A DNA stretch of 64,000 nucleotides, from assembly GCA_023423535.1 (NCBI GenBank), contig JAFAFL010000034.1, forward strand, positions 9,026 through 73,025. Reading direction: 5' to 3'. Position numbers and translations under genes: made by a program. The stretch is from Pseudomonadota bacterium. Lineage in GTDB: Bacteria; Myxococcota; Myxococcia; Myxococcales; Myxococcaceae. Below are positions 53,031-61,254 of the stretch, one piece after another. The notes beneath the pieces are model-generated. The model was not told the origin of the DNA and searched no databases. It saw only the letters and a program-made list of their open reading frames with translations. Position 1 is the stretch's first letter. Each line of letters begins with the position of its first letter.

Positions 53031-54116
53031 CTACAATTGCGACTGCAACTTCCTGTCGCGGCGCAGCGCCTCCACCACCTTGCGCACGTCCTGGCTGCGC
53101 TCCTTCGGAAGCACGAGCACCGCGTCGCCGGCGTCCACCACCACCACGCCCTCCATGCCCACCACCGCCAGCACCCGCCTGCCCTTCTCGTCCCCGAGCA
53201 CGACCGAGTCCCGGCAGTCGATCGCCAGCGCGCCGCGGCCGGCGACCACGTTGCCCCGTTCGTCGGCGGTGCGGACCTCGGGTATGGCGGCGAACGAGCC
53301 CACGTCGGACCAGCCGAAGTCGCCGGGGATGACCGCGATGTTCTTCGCCTTCTCCGCCACGCCGTAGTCGATGGAGAGCGACGGCATCTTCGGGAACTCG
53401 CGCTTGAGGACCTGGGCGTAGGTGCGCTTGCCCACCGCCTTCTCGATCTTCTCCAGCCGCGTGAAGAGGTCCGGCATGTGATCCGCGAACGCGGCCCGCA
53501 TCACGTCCGCGCGGAAGACGAAGATGCCGCCGTTCCAGAGGTACTCGCCTGAGTCGAGGTAGCGCTGCGCCGTCTGGAGGTCCGGCTTCTCCACGAACGC
53601 CGCCACGCTGCGCGCACCGCCCTTCGCCTTCGCCGAGCCCTCCAGCGGCGCGCCGACCTTGATGTAGCCGTAGCCGGTGTCCGGCCTCGTGGGCTGGATG
53701 CCGACGGTGACGATGAGCCCCTCCTGCGCAACCTCCGCCGCGCGCGCGAGCACCGCCCGGAACGCCGCCGGATCGCCGATGTGGTGGTCGGAGGGGAGCA
53801 CCGCGATCACCGCCTCGGGGTCCTTCGCCAGCACGTGCGCGCAGGCGAGGGCGATCGCCGGCGCCGTGTTGCGCGCCACCGGCTCCACCACCAGCTGCAC
53901 GCCGGGCAGGTGCTTCCGAACCTGCGCCCGGTGCCCCGCGCCGCAGACGACGAAGAGGCTCTTCGGCTTCGCCAGTCCCTTCAGCCGGTTCGCCGTGTCC
54001 ACGATCAGCGGCTTCTCGGACGCGAGCGGGAGGAACTGCTTCGGCCGCGCCGCGCGCGACAGGGGCCAGAAACGGGTGCCGGAGCCGCCGGCCATGATCA
54101 CGGGATAGAGGGCCAT
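53031..54116 (-). CDS. Mannose-1-phosphate guanylyltransferase
   Basis: The 361-residue protein begins LYPVIMAGGSGTRFWPLSR, the nucleotide-binding motif of sugar-1-phosphate nucleotidyltransferases. RPKQFLPL and FVEKP follow, as in the GDP-mannose pyrophosphorylase family (single-domain, without an isomerase domain). It makes GDP-mannose from GTP and mannose 1-phosphate, following the phosphomutase encoded at 49449. The ATG at 54116 was chosen because the longer frame has no conserved sequence. Confidence 0.9.
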   Translation of the reverse strand: MALYPVIMAGGSGTRFWPLSRAARPKQFLPLASEKPLIVDTANRLKGLAKPKSLFVVCGAGHRAQVRKHLPGVQLVVEPVARNTAPAIALACAHVLAKDPEAVIAVLPSDHHIGDPAAFRAVLARAAEVAQEGLIVTVGIQPTRPDTGYGYIKVGAPLEGSAKAKGGARSVAAFVEKPDLQTAQRYLDSGEYLWNGGIFVFRADVMRAAFADHMPDLFTRLEKIEKAVGKRTYAQVLKREFPKMPSLSIDYGVAEKAKNIAVIPGDFGWSDVGSFAAIPEVRTADERGNVVAGRGALAIDCRDSVVLGDEKGRRVLAVVGMEGVVVVDAGDAVLVLPKERSQDVRKVVEALRRDRKLQSQL

Positions 54117-54259
54117 GGGCGGGCTCTTATCGCAGCGGGCTCGAGGCGGCGCGGTCCGTGTGGGCATCACTGACCACGCGCGTTCTCGTCAATCCGCGCC
54201 GGCCGGCCGGGCAGGATGGCGGCCACGGGGCGCTCGGTTGCGCAGCGGAGGGGCCGTTC

Positions 54260-54274
54260 GTAGCATTTTGCTAC
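54260..54274. promoter_or_regulatory. Inverted repeat at the toxin-antitoxin promoter
   Basis: GTAGCATTTTGCTAC has perfect 6-base arms and a 3-base centre. It lies immediately before the AAGGAG ribosome site (54276-54281) of the antitoxin gene and is the probable operator for autorepression. Confidence 0.6.
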
Positions 54275-54286
54275 CAAGGAGCCTGA

Positions 54287-54670
54287 ATGAGCGGCGGCAC
54301 CCCATTGAGAATTGATGACGAACTCGTGCTCCGAGCGAGGGTGGAGGCAGAGTCCGCGGACCGATCCGTCACCGCGCAGATCGAGCACTGGGTGAAGCTG
54401 GGTATGGCGCTCGAGGAGGTCCTCTCACACGGGCAGGCGCGCGAGCTGAAGAAGAAGGCCGCCCCGTCGGTCGCTGAAGCACTCGCTTCGGCCCGTTCGA
54501 GCGAGGCGCAGGAAGCGGCTCTGGCGCATCTGCTTGCCTCTGGCCAGCCGCGGTATGGCGTGGACCCGGACCGGCCGGGCTTTCTCATTCGCATCGACCC
54601 TGACGGCACGCGGACGACGGGACGCTTCATCCATCGCGTCTTCGTGCCCGCAGAGCCGAAGGATGTCTGA
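54287..54670 (+). CDS. Antitoxin of a zeta-type toxin-antitoxin pair
   Basis: A 127-residue protein starting with a ribbon-helix-helix-like segment (TPLRIDDELVLRARVEAES, then SVTAQIEHWVKLG), as in ParD-like antitoxins, which bind the operator. A Lys/Ala helix and a C-terminal part that would wrap the toxin follow. A perfect AAGGAG site precedes the ATG. Its end overlaps the toxin start by 8 bases. Confidence 0.78.
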   Translation: MSGGTPLRIDDELVLRARVEAESADRSVTAQIEHWVKLGMALEEVLSHGQARELKKKAAPSVAEALASARSSEAQEAALAHLLASGQPRYGVDPDRPGFLIRIDPDGTRTTGRFIHRVFVPAEPKDV

Positions 54671-55259
54671 GAAGAAGGAATCGCCATTGCTGCTGGTCGT
54701 CGCGGGCCCGAACGGCGCCGGCAAGTCGACCTTCTTCGATCTCTTCCTGCGGCAGACGGGCCTCCCGTTCGTCAACGCCGACCTGATCGCGCGCGCGGTG
54801 TCTCCGGAGGCGCCGCAGCGTGCCGCCTATGCTGCCGCAGCCGCGGCAGAGATCGAGCGGCGGGCGCTCATCGAGCGCAAACAGAGTTTCTGCATGGAGA
54901 CGGTTCTGTCGGATCCGAAGGGCGACAAGCTTCGGCTCCTGCGCGACGCGAAGGCGGCCGGCTTTCGCATTCAGCTCGTCTTCATCGGGCTCGCGTCGGT
55001 TGACCTGTCAGAAGCGCGCGTCATTCAGCGGGTTCTTGTGGGAGGACACGACGTACCTCACGAGAAGCTCGTTGCGCGCTTCCCACGCACGCTCGCGAAT
55101 GCCAGAGAGGCCGTTCGCATCGCCGACGCCGCGGATCTCTTCGACAACAGCGACGCCGAGCAGCCCTATCGACTGGTGGCTCGACTCGAGGGTGGCCGGA
55201 TCGCGGAACAGGTGGACGTGCTGCCCTCGTGGGCTGCGTCGGTGCTCGAGGGACCGTGA
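54663..55259 (+). CDS. Zeta-type toxin (P-loop kinase)
   Basis: The 198-residue protein has VVAGPNGAGKSTF (Walker A, residues 12-24), then FVNADLIARAVSPEAPQ, with an Asp in the catalytic position. FCMETVLSD, FRIQLVFIGL, an ARVIQRVLVGGHDVP lid segment and FDNSDAEQP follow. Zeta toxins phosphorylate UDP-N-acetylglucosamine and block cell-wall synthesis; close chromosomal relatives may use other sugars. It overlaps and follows the antitoxin gene. Confidence 0.88.
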   Translation: MSEKKESPLLLVVAGPNGAGKSTFFDLFLRQTGLPFVNADLIARAVSPEAPQRAAYAAAAAAEIERRALIERKQSFCMETVLSDPKGDKLRLLRDAKAAGFRIQLVFIGLASVDLSEARVIQRVLVGGHDVPHEKLVARFPRTLANAREAVRIADAADLFDNSDAEQPYRLVARLEGGRIAEQVDVLPSWAASVLEGP

Positions 55260-55272
55260 CAAGTCCGATCCC

Positions 55273-55866
55273 TCACCGCAGCGCCTCGAACTCCGGCACT
55301 CCCTCCGCGCGCTCGAAGAGGTCCACGACGATCCGCGCGGTGGCGCCCCAGATCGTGTGCTCGCCCCAGTCGAAATAGAAGACCGGGTGGTTCTCGCCCT
55401 CCCACTTCCACAGCACGCGCCGCGGCACGCCGGGCCGGAGCATCTCTCGCAGCGGGATCTCGACGACCAGATCGATCTCCTCCGGTGACGGCACGAGCAC
55501 CACGTCCTCCGGCACCACGCCCACGAAGGGCATGATCCGGAAGTTCGTCACCGTCGGCGACTCATCCAGCGAGCCCAGCACCGCCACGCGCTCGGGCGGA
55601 ATGGCGAGCTCCTCCTTCGCCTCGCGCAGCGCGGTGTGCAGCGGGGTCTCGTCCTCGGGATCGCGGCTCCCGCCCGGAAAGGCGAACTGTCCCGCGTGGC
55701 TGCGCAGCGTCCTGGGGCGCCTGGTGAAGATGAGGTGCGGCTCTCCCTCACGGAGCACGAAGGGCACCAGCACCGCGGCCTCCCGCAGCTCGAGGCCGGG
55801 GAGGTTCAGCGCGCGGCCGGGACGTTCGTGCAGGCGCGTGCGCAGCGCCTCGAAGAGTGGATGCAC
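55273..55866 (-). CDS. Nudix hydrolase, CoA pyrophosphatase type
   Basis: The 197-residue protein carries a full Nudix box at about 65-87: GGSRDPEDETPLHTALREA, then KEEL. The SHAGQFAFPGG lead-in typical of CoA pyrophosphatases (NudL/YeaB group) precedes it. It would hydrolyse CoA or acyl-CoA to phosphopantetheine and 3',5'-ADP. It ends 13 bases after the zeta toxin stop (convergent) and starts 3 bases after the uppP stop. Confidence 0.88.
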   Translation of the reverse strand: MHPLFEALRTRLHERPGRALNLPGLELREAAVLVPFVLREGEPHLIFTRRPRTLRSHAGQFAFPGGSRDPEDETPLHTALREAKEELAIPPERVAVLGSLDESPTVTNFRIMPFVGVVPEDVVLVPSPEEIDLVVEIPLREMLRPGVPRRVLWKWEGENHPVFYFDWGEHTIWGATARIVVDLFERAEGVPEFEALR

Positions 55867-55869
55867 GCC

Positions 55870-56742
55870 CTACTCACCCGCCGGCAGCGTGGGGACGAGC
55901 GCGGGCACCTCCGCGCCGGTGTCCGGATGCAGCACGCCCGCGGCGAGGAGCCCGAAGAGCAGCACCCCGAGCCCGATCCGATACACCACGAAGACCATCG
56001 TCGTCCGCGACCTCAGAAAGCGCAGCAGCCCGGCGATGGCGGCCATGCCCGACACGAAGGAGACCACCGTGCCCACCACCAGCGCGGCGGTGGAGGGCCT
56101 CGCGCCGGCCTCCATCAGATCGCGCAGCTGGAACAGCCCCGCGAGCGTCGTGGCAGGGATGCCGAGCAGAAAGGAGAACCTCGCCGCGTCCTCGCGCTTG
56201 AGCCCGAGAAAGAGCGCGCCGGTGATCGTCGAGCCGGACCTCGACGCGCCGGGGATGAGCGCCACCGCCTGCCACAGGCCGACGGTGAGCCCGTCCTTCA
56301 GCGACATGTCGTTCATCGTCCGCTGATGCTTCGCCGCGCGCTCCGCGATCAAAAGCAATACAGCCATGAAGATGAGCATCCCGGCGATGACGTAGAGCGA
56401 CCGCAGCGAGCCCTGGATCTGCGACTTGAAGAGGATGCCCAGCACGGAGATGGGCACGGTGCCGAGGATGACCATCCAGGCCAGCCTCGACTGCTGCTCG
56501 CCGAGCGGATCGCGCGCCTTCAGGCCCCGGAAGAACGCCGCGCCGAGCGAGAGGATGTCCCTCCAGAAGTAGATGATCACCGCGAGCACGGTGCCGAGCT
56601 GGATGACCGCGCTGTAGGCGGCGCCCGGATCGTCCCAGCCGAGCAGCGAGGGCACGATGCGCAGGTGCGCGGTGGAGCTGATCGGCAGGAACTCGGTCAG
56701 GCCCTGCACGAGGCCCAGCACCACCGCTTCCAGAAGGCTCAT
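55870..56742 (-). CDS. uppP: Undecaprenyl-diphosphate phosphatase
   Basis: The 290-residue membrane protein has the two BacA/UppP signatures: LGLVQGLTEFLPISSTAH near the N-terminus and GASRSGSTI in the second half, with about eight helices. It recycles the undecaprenyl carrier for peptidoglycan and polysaccharide synthesis. The ATG at 56742 begins at MSLLEAVVLG; the longer frame has no membrane pattern. It is followed by the Nudix gene. Confidence 0.95.
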   Translation of the reverse strand: MSLLEAVVLGLVQGLTEFLPISSTAHLRIVPSLLGWDDPGAAYSAVIQLGTVLAVIIYFWRDILSLGAAFFRGLKARDPLGEQQSRLAWMVILGTVPISVLGILFKSQIQGSLRSLYVIAGMLIFMAVLLLIAERAAKHQRTMNDMSLKDGLTVGLWQAVALIPGASRSGSTITGALFLGLKREDAARFSFLLGIPATTLAGLFQLRDLMEAGARPSTAALVVGTVVSFVSGMAAIAGLLRFLRSRTTMVFVVYRIGLGVLLFGLLAAGVLHPDTGAEVPALVPTLPAGE

Positions 56743-56907
56743 AGGCGCCCCGATGTATGTCCCGCAGGGCGAGGGGGCAAGCGTCCCGCCATCGCCCACT
56801 GCCCGCGTCCCGACGCTTGGGTGCCGGGCATCTGACAGGGCATAGTCGCGCGCTCTCCGGGCATGCCGGTGCCCGGCGCAAAGCAGCACTGAAGCTGGAG
56901 TCCCCGC

Positions 56908-59900
56908 GTGAATCGACTCACCCGCGCCGTCCTCGTCGTCTCCCTCCTCACGACCGCCGCCTCCGCCTCTCGGCTCCCGGACGTCCCGCCCGCGCTCGAC
57001 GCTCTGCTGCAGAGCGACGTCGCGCAGCCGGTGGCCGGCGCGCTCCCCCGCGAGCTGCGTCACCGCTTCGAGGAGGGACAGTTGAGCGGCGTCGAAGAGC
57101 GCCTCGGGCTGCCGACCTTCTTCTGGGCGCCGCGCGCGCAGCCGGAGCGGGGCACCTCGCTGAAGGAGATGGGCCTCACCGCGGAGCAGGCCGCGCGGCG
57201 TCACCTGCTCGCGTGGGGACCGCTCTACGGGCAGCGCGGCGCGGAGCTGGCCGAGAGCCGTCTCCACCGGCTCCACGACACCGGCCGGGGCGCGGTGATC
57301 GCCTCGTTCCGCAAGGAGGTCGATGGGGTCCGCGTCTTCCGCGACGAGCTGCGGGTGATCATGGATCGCTCCTTCGGGCTCATCGCCTTCAGCGGCTACC
57401 TGCCGGCGCACTCGAAGGCGGAGCTACGCGGAAGGCCGCTGGAGTTCCGGCTCGCGCACGCCACGGCGATCAGCGTCGCGTTCGCGGATCTGACCGGACG
57501 TGAGCTCCCGGCCGCGAGCCTCGAAGGGGACGGCCGCGTGGTGGAGGGCTACCACTCCTTCTCGCTGCGCTCTGACGACGCGACGGAGCGGGGGCTCGAC
57601 GGGCTCCGCTTCTCTCAGCCGGCGCGCGCGAGGGCGGTGTGGTTCACGCTCCCCGAGGGCCTCGTGCCCGCCTACTACGTGGAGCTGGACGTCTCGCACG
57701 TCGAGGAGACGGGAGCGCGGATGGCAGGCTACGTCGTCTCCGCGCACGACGGCACCCTGCTCTTCCGCAAGGACCACACCGCGCACGCGCCCTTCAGCTA
57801 CCGGGTGTGGGCGGACGCGGACGGGCTGCCGTGGGACGGGCCGCAGGGCACCGCGAACTCGCCGCACCCCTCGGGCACGCCGAACGGGCTGATGCCGCAG
57901 CTGGTGCCGCAGAACCTCATCACGCTCAGCCACGGGCCGATCAGCACCAACGATCCCTGGCTCCAGGCCGGCTCGACGGAGACGCGCGGCAACAACGTGG
58001 ACGCCTACGCGGACCTCGCGGGCCCGGACGGTTTCGGCAGCGGAGACGTGCGGCCGCAGCCCACCGCGCCGGACGCGTTCGACTTCACCTGGGACTTCGA
58101 CCTCGGGCCGCAGGCGAACAACGGGCAAATCAGCGCCTCGGCGGTGATGCTCTTCGTGGCGAACAACTTCTTCCACGACTGGTACTACGACGCCGGCTTC
58201 ACCGAGGCCGCGGGCAACGCGCAGACGAACAACTACGGGCGCGGTGGCATCGGCGGGGACTCGCTGCGCGTCGAGGCGCAGGACTACAGCGGCACCGACA
58301 ACGCCAACATGGCCACGCCGTCGGACGGCGCGCGGCCCCGCATGCAGATGTTCATCTTCGGCGGCGGTCCCACCCAGCGCGTGTTCATGACGTCCTCCAC
58401 CGGCGCGAACACCGACTACAACGCGGGGCTCGCCGGCTTCGGTCCGCAGCTCTACGACCTCACCGCGCAGGCCGTCCGCACCCAGCCCACCGACGCCTGC
58501 ACGGCGATCACCAACGGCGCGAACCTCACCGGGAAGATCGCGGTGATCGACCGCGGCACCTGCACCTTCGTGGCGAAGGCGAAGGCGGCGCAGGACGCGG
58601 GCGCGGTGGGGGTGATCATCGCGAACAACACCAGCGGCGGCGCCATCCCGCTGACCGGCACGGATCCGACCGTGGTCATCCCCACCGTGAGCGTGAGCCA
58701 GAACAGCGGCAACGCGATCAAGAACGCGATCGGCGCGGGCGCGGTGACGCTGCGGATCCTCCGGCAGCAGAACACCGGGCGGGACGGGACGCTGGACAAC
58801 CAGATCGTCGCGCACGAGTGGGGTCACTACATCTCCAACCGCCTCATCGGCGACGCCAACGGCCTGAACAACACGCAGGGCTGGGGCATGGGCGAGGGCT
58901 GGGGCGACTTCCACGCCATGCTCATCACCGTGCGCGAGGAGGACGTCACCATGCCCGGCGGCGCGGCGTGGCGCGGCGTGTACCCGATGAGCACCTGGGT
59001 CACCACGCGCACCGCGGGCAACGGGCTCTACTACGGCATCCGCCGGCTGCCCTACTCGATCGACTTCGCGAAGAACGCGCTGACCTTCAAGCACGTGCAG
59101 AACGGCGTGCCGCTGCCGCAGGGCGTGCCCACCGCGTTCGGCTCGTCCGGCAACAACAACGCCGAGGTCCACGCCACCGGCGAGGTGTGGGCGGTCATCC
59201 TCTGGGAGGCCTACGCGGCGCTGCTGGGGGACTCTGCGCGGCTGACCTTCGAGGAGGCGCAGGACCGGATGAAGCGGTACCTCGTGGCCGGCTACAAGGG
59301 CACGCCGAACTCGCCGACCTTCACCGAGGCGCGTGACGCGATCCTCGCCGCCGCGCTGGCGGAGGACGCGAAGGACTACCAGCTGATGTGGCAGGCGTTC
59401 GCGCGCCGCGGCATGGGCCTCAAGGCCGTCTCGCCGAACCGCACCTCCACGAACAACTCGCCGGTGACCGAGGACTTCGACGCCGGCAACGCGCTGACGC
59501 TGGTGCGCGCGGAGCTCGATGACTCGATCGTCGGCTGCGACGAGGACGGGCTGCTCGACAACGGCGAGGTGGGGGTCTTCCGGGTGACCGTGCGCAACAG
59601 CGGCGTGGGCACGCTGACGCAGACGACGGGCAGCGTGGCGGTGGAGACGCCGGGGCTGACGCTGGTGGACGGCTCGGCGCTCGACTTCGGGGACCTGCCG
59701 CCCTTCACCGTGGTCTCGCGCGAGCTGCAGGTGCGGCTCGACGGGATGGTGGAGGAGCACGAGCTGCGGTTCGCGCTGACGCTGCAGTCGCCGGAGCTGT
59801 CGGCGCCGGTGACGCGCACGGTGGGCTTCCGCGGCAACGTGGACGAGGTCCCCCAGGTGAGCGCGACCGACGACGTGGAGGCGGTGGGCACGCTGTGGGC

Positions 59901-61137
59901 GGTGGGCCAGGCGACGCAGTTCGCACCGGTGGCGGACTTCGAGCGCGTGGCGGTGGGACCGACCGAGCACCAGTGGTTCGGCGCGAACCCGGCCTCGCCC
60001 GCGGACGTGTGGCTGATGTCGCCGTCGCTGGACGTGTCGCCGACCGAGGAGCTCGTGCTCACGTTCCGGCACCGCTACGACTTCGAGCAGAGCAACGGGA
60101 CCTTCTACGACGGCGGCGTGCTCGAGCTGCAGGTGGTGGGCAACGGGACGTGGATGGACATCGGCGCGCTCGCGTCGCAGCCGTACGACGGGCCGCTGGC
60201 GCCGCAGCCCTCTGCCAATCCGCTGCGCGGCAGGCCGGCCTGGAGCGGGAAGAACCCGAGCCATCCGCAGTACGACACCGTGAGGGTGAACCTCGGGCAC
60301 GACTACGCCGGGCAGATCATCCGCGTGCGCTTCCGCATCGGCGGCGACAACGCGGTGGCGAACGTGGGCTGGGAGCTCGACGACATCGGCTTCGAGGGGA
60401 TCATCGGCACCCCGTTCCCGCGCGTGGTCCAGCAGACGGACGTGTGCGGCAACGCCACGCCGCTGGTGGAGCTGCCGGTGGACCAGACCGTGGACGAGGG
60501 CTCCGCCGTCTCGCTGCAGGCCCTGGTGACCGACGGCGACGGCGACCCGCTGCAGATCGCGTGGGCGCAGGTGGACGGTCCGCCGGTGGAGCTGGAGACG
60601 GTGAGCGAGACGCACGCGCGCTTCACCGCGCCGGAGGTCTCCGCTGACACGGTGCTCACGTTCGAGCTCAGCGCGGCGGACGGAAAGGTCACCGCGCGCG
60701 CCCGCCACAAGGTGACGGTGCGGCAGGTGAACAAGCCGCCGGTGGCCGAGGTCATCGTCCAGTCCGGCGCGAGGGCCGGCGACCGCGTCCCCGCGGACGG
60801 CTCCCCCTCCAGCGACCCGGACGGCGACGCGATCGTCTCGTACCAGTGGGTGCACGTGGCGGGTCCAGCCGTGACCTTCGAAGGCGAGGGCGCGCAGGTC
60901 ACCTTCACCGTGCCGCAGGTCACCGAGCGCACCCGCGTGCAGCTCGCGCTCATCGTCAGCGACGGCCAGGCGGAGAGCGCCCCCGCCCAGTTCGCGCTCG
61001 ACCTCGAGCCCGTGTCAGGTGGGAAGACCGCCGGCTGCGGATGCTCCGCGGGAGAGGGTGGAGGGATGGGTGGCGTGCTGCCGCTGCTGGTGCTCGGGGC
61101 CGCGTTCGTGGTGTTGCGGCGGCGCCGGAGCGCGTAA
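56908..61137 (+). CDS. M36 (fungalysin-type) metallopeptidase with PA domain and MYXO-CTERM
   Basis: A 1409-residue secreted protease: signal peptide (TTAASA), FTP-like propeptide (about 40-280), M36 peptidase with an inserted PA domain (about 525-610, KIAVIDRGTCTFVAKAKAAQ), the zinc motif HEWGHYIS near residue 635 and a downstream GEVWA Glu near 757. Beta-rich domains (CARDB-like, then two Ig/PKD-like domains) follow. The C-terminus is a MYXO-CTERM sorting signal: GCGCSAG near 1376, a hydrophobic helix and RRRRS. It should be processed and displayed or released at the cell surface. It starts at GTG with CTGGAG upstream. No regulator is adjacent. Confidence 0.92.
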   Translation: MNRLTRAVLVVSLLTTAASASRLPDVPPALDALLQSDVAQPVAGALPRELRHRFEEGQLSGVEERLGLPTFFWAPRAQPERGTSLKEMGLTAEQAARRHLLAWGPLYGQRGAELAESRLHRLHDTGRGAVIASFRKEVDGVRVFRDELRVIMDRSFGLIAFSGYLPAHSKAELRGRPLEFRLAHATAISVAFADLTGRELPAASLEGDGRVVEGYHSFSLRSDDATERGLDGLRFSQPARARAVWFTLPEGLVPAYYVELDVSHVEETGARMAGYVVSAHDGTLLFRKDHTAHAPFSYRVWADADGLPWDGPQGTANSPHPSGTPNGLMPQLVPQNLITLSHGPISTNDPWLQAGSTETRGNNVDAYADLAGPDGFGSGDVRPQPTAPDAFDFTWDFDLGPQANNGQISASAVMLFVANNFFHDWYYDAGFTEAAGNAQTNNYGRGGIGGDSLRVEAQDYSGTDNANMATPSDGARPRMQMFIFGGGPTQRVFMTSSTGANTDYNAGLAGFGPQLYDLTAQAVRTQPTDACTAITNGANLTGKIAVIDRGTCTFVAKAKAAQDAGAVGVIIANNTSGGAIPLTGTDPTVVIPTVSVSQNSGNAIKNAIGAGAVTLRILRQQNTGRDGTLDNQIVAHEWGHYISNRLIGDANGLNNTQGWGMGEGWGDFHAMLITVREEDVTMPGGAAWRGVYPMSTWVTTRTAGNGLYYGIRRLPYSIDFAKNALTFKHVQNGVPLPQGVPTAFGSSGNNNAEVHATGEVWAVILWEAYAALLGDSARLTFEEAQDRMKRYLVAGYKGTPNSPTFTEARDAILAAALAEDAKDYQLMWQAFARRGMGLKAVSPNRTSTNNSPVTEDFDAGNALTLVRAELDDSIVGCDEDGLLDNGEVGVFRVTVRNSGVGTLTQTTGSVAVETPGLTLVDGSALDFGDLPPFTVVSRELQVRLDGMVEEHELRFALTLQSPELSAPVTRTVGFRGNVDEVPQVSATDDVEAVGTLWAVGQATQFAPVADFERVAVGPTEHQWFGANPASPADVWLMSPSLDVSPTEELVLTFRHRYDFEQSNGTFYDGGVLELQVVGNGTWMDIGALASQPYDGPLAPQPSANPLRGRPAWSGKNPSHPQYDTVRVNLGHDYAGQIIRVRFRIGGDNAVANVGWELDDIGFEGIIGTPFPRVVQQTDVCGNATPLVELPVDQTVDEGSAVSLQALVTDGDGDPLQIAWAQVDGPPVELETVSETHARFTAPEVSADTVLTFELSAADGKVTARARHKVTVRQVNKPPVAEVIVQSGARAGDRVPADGSPSSDPDGDAIVSYQWVHVAGPAVTFEGEGAQVTFTVPQVTERTRVQLALIVSDGQAESAPAQFALDLEPVSGGKTAGCGCSAGEGGGMGGVLPLLVLGAAFVVLRRRRSA

Positions 61138-61254
61138 GGCGGGCGCGCGCGACGCTCAGGAGCCGGGGCGAGGAGATGGCGGTGTGGACGCGCAGGCGTC
61201 CATGTCCGTGCCGTCAGTAGGGTTCGTCTCCTCACCCGACTGCCCGAGGTCCGC

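Noticed and set aside
57424..60855. Long open frame antisense to the M36 metallopeptidase
   Set aside because: Same mirror effect; no recognisable domains or start context.
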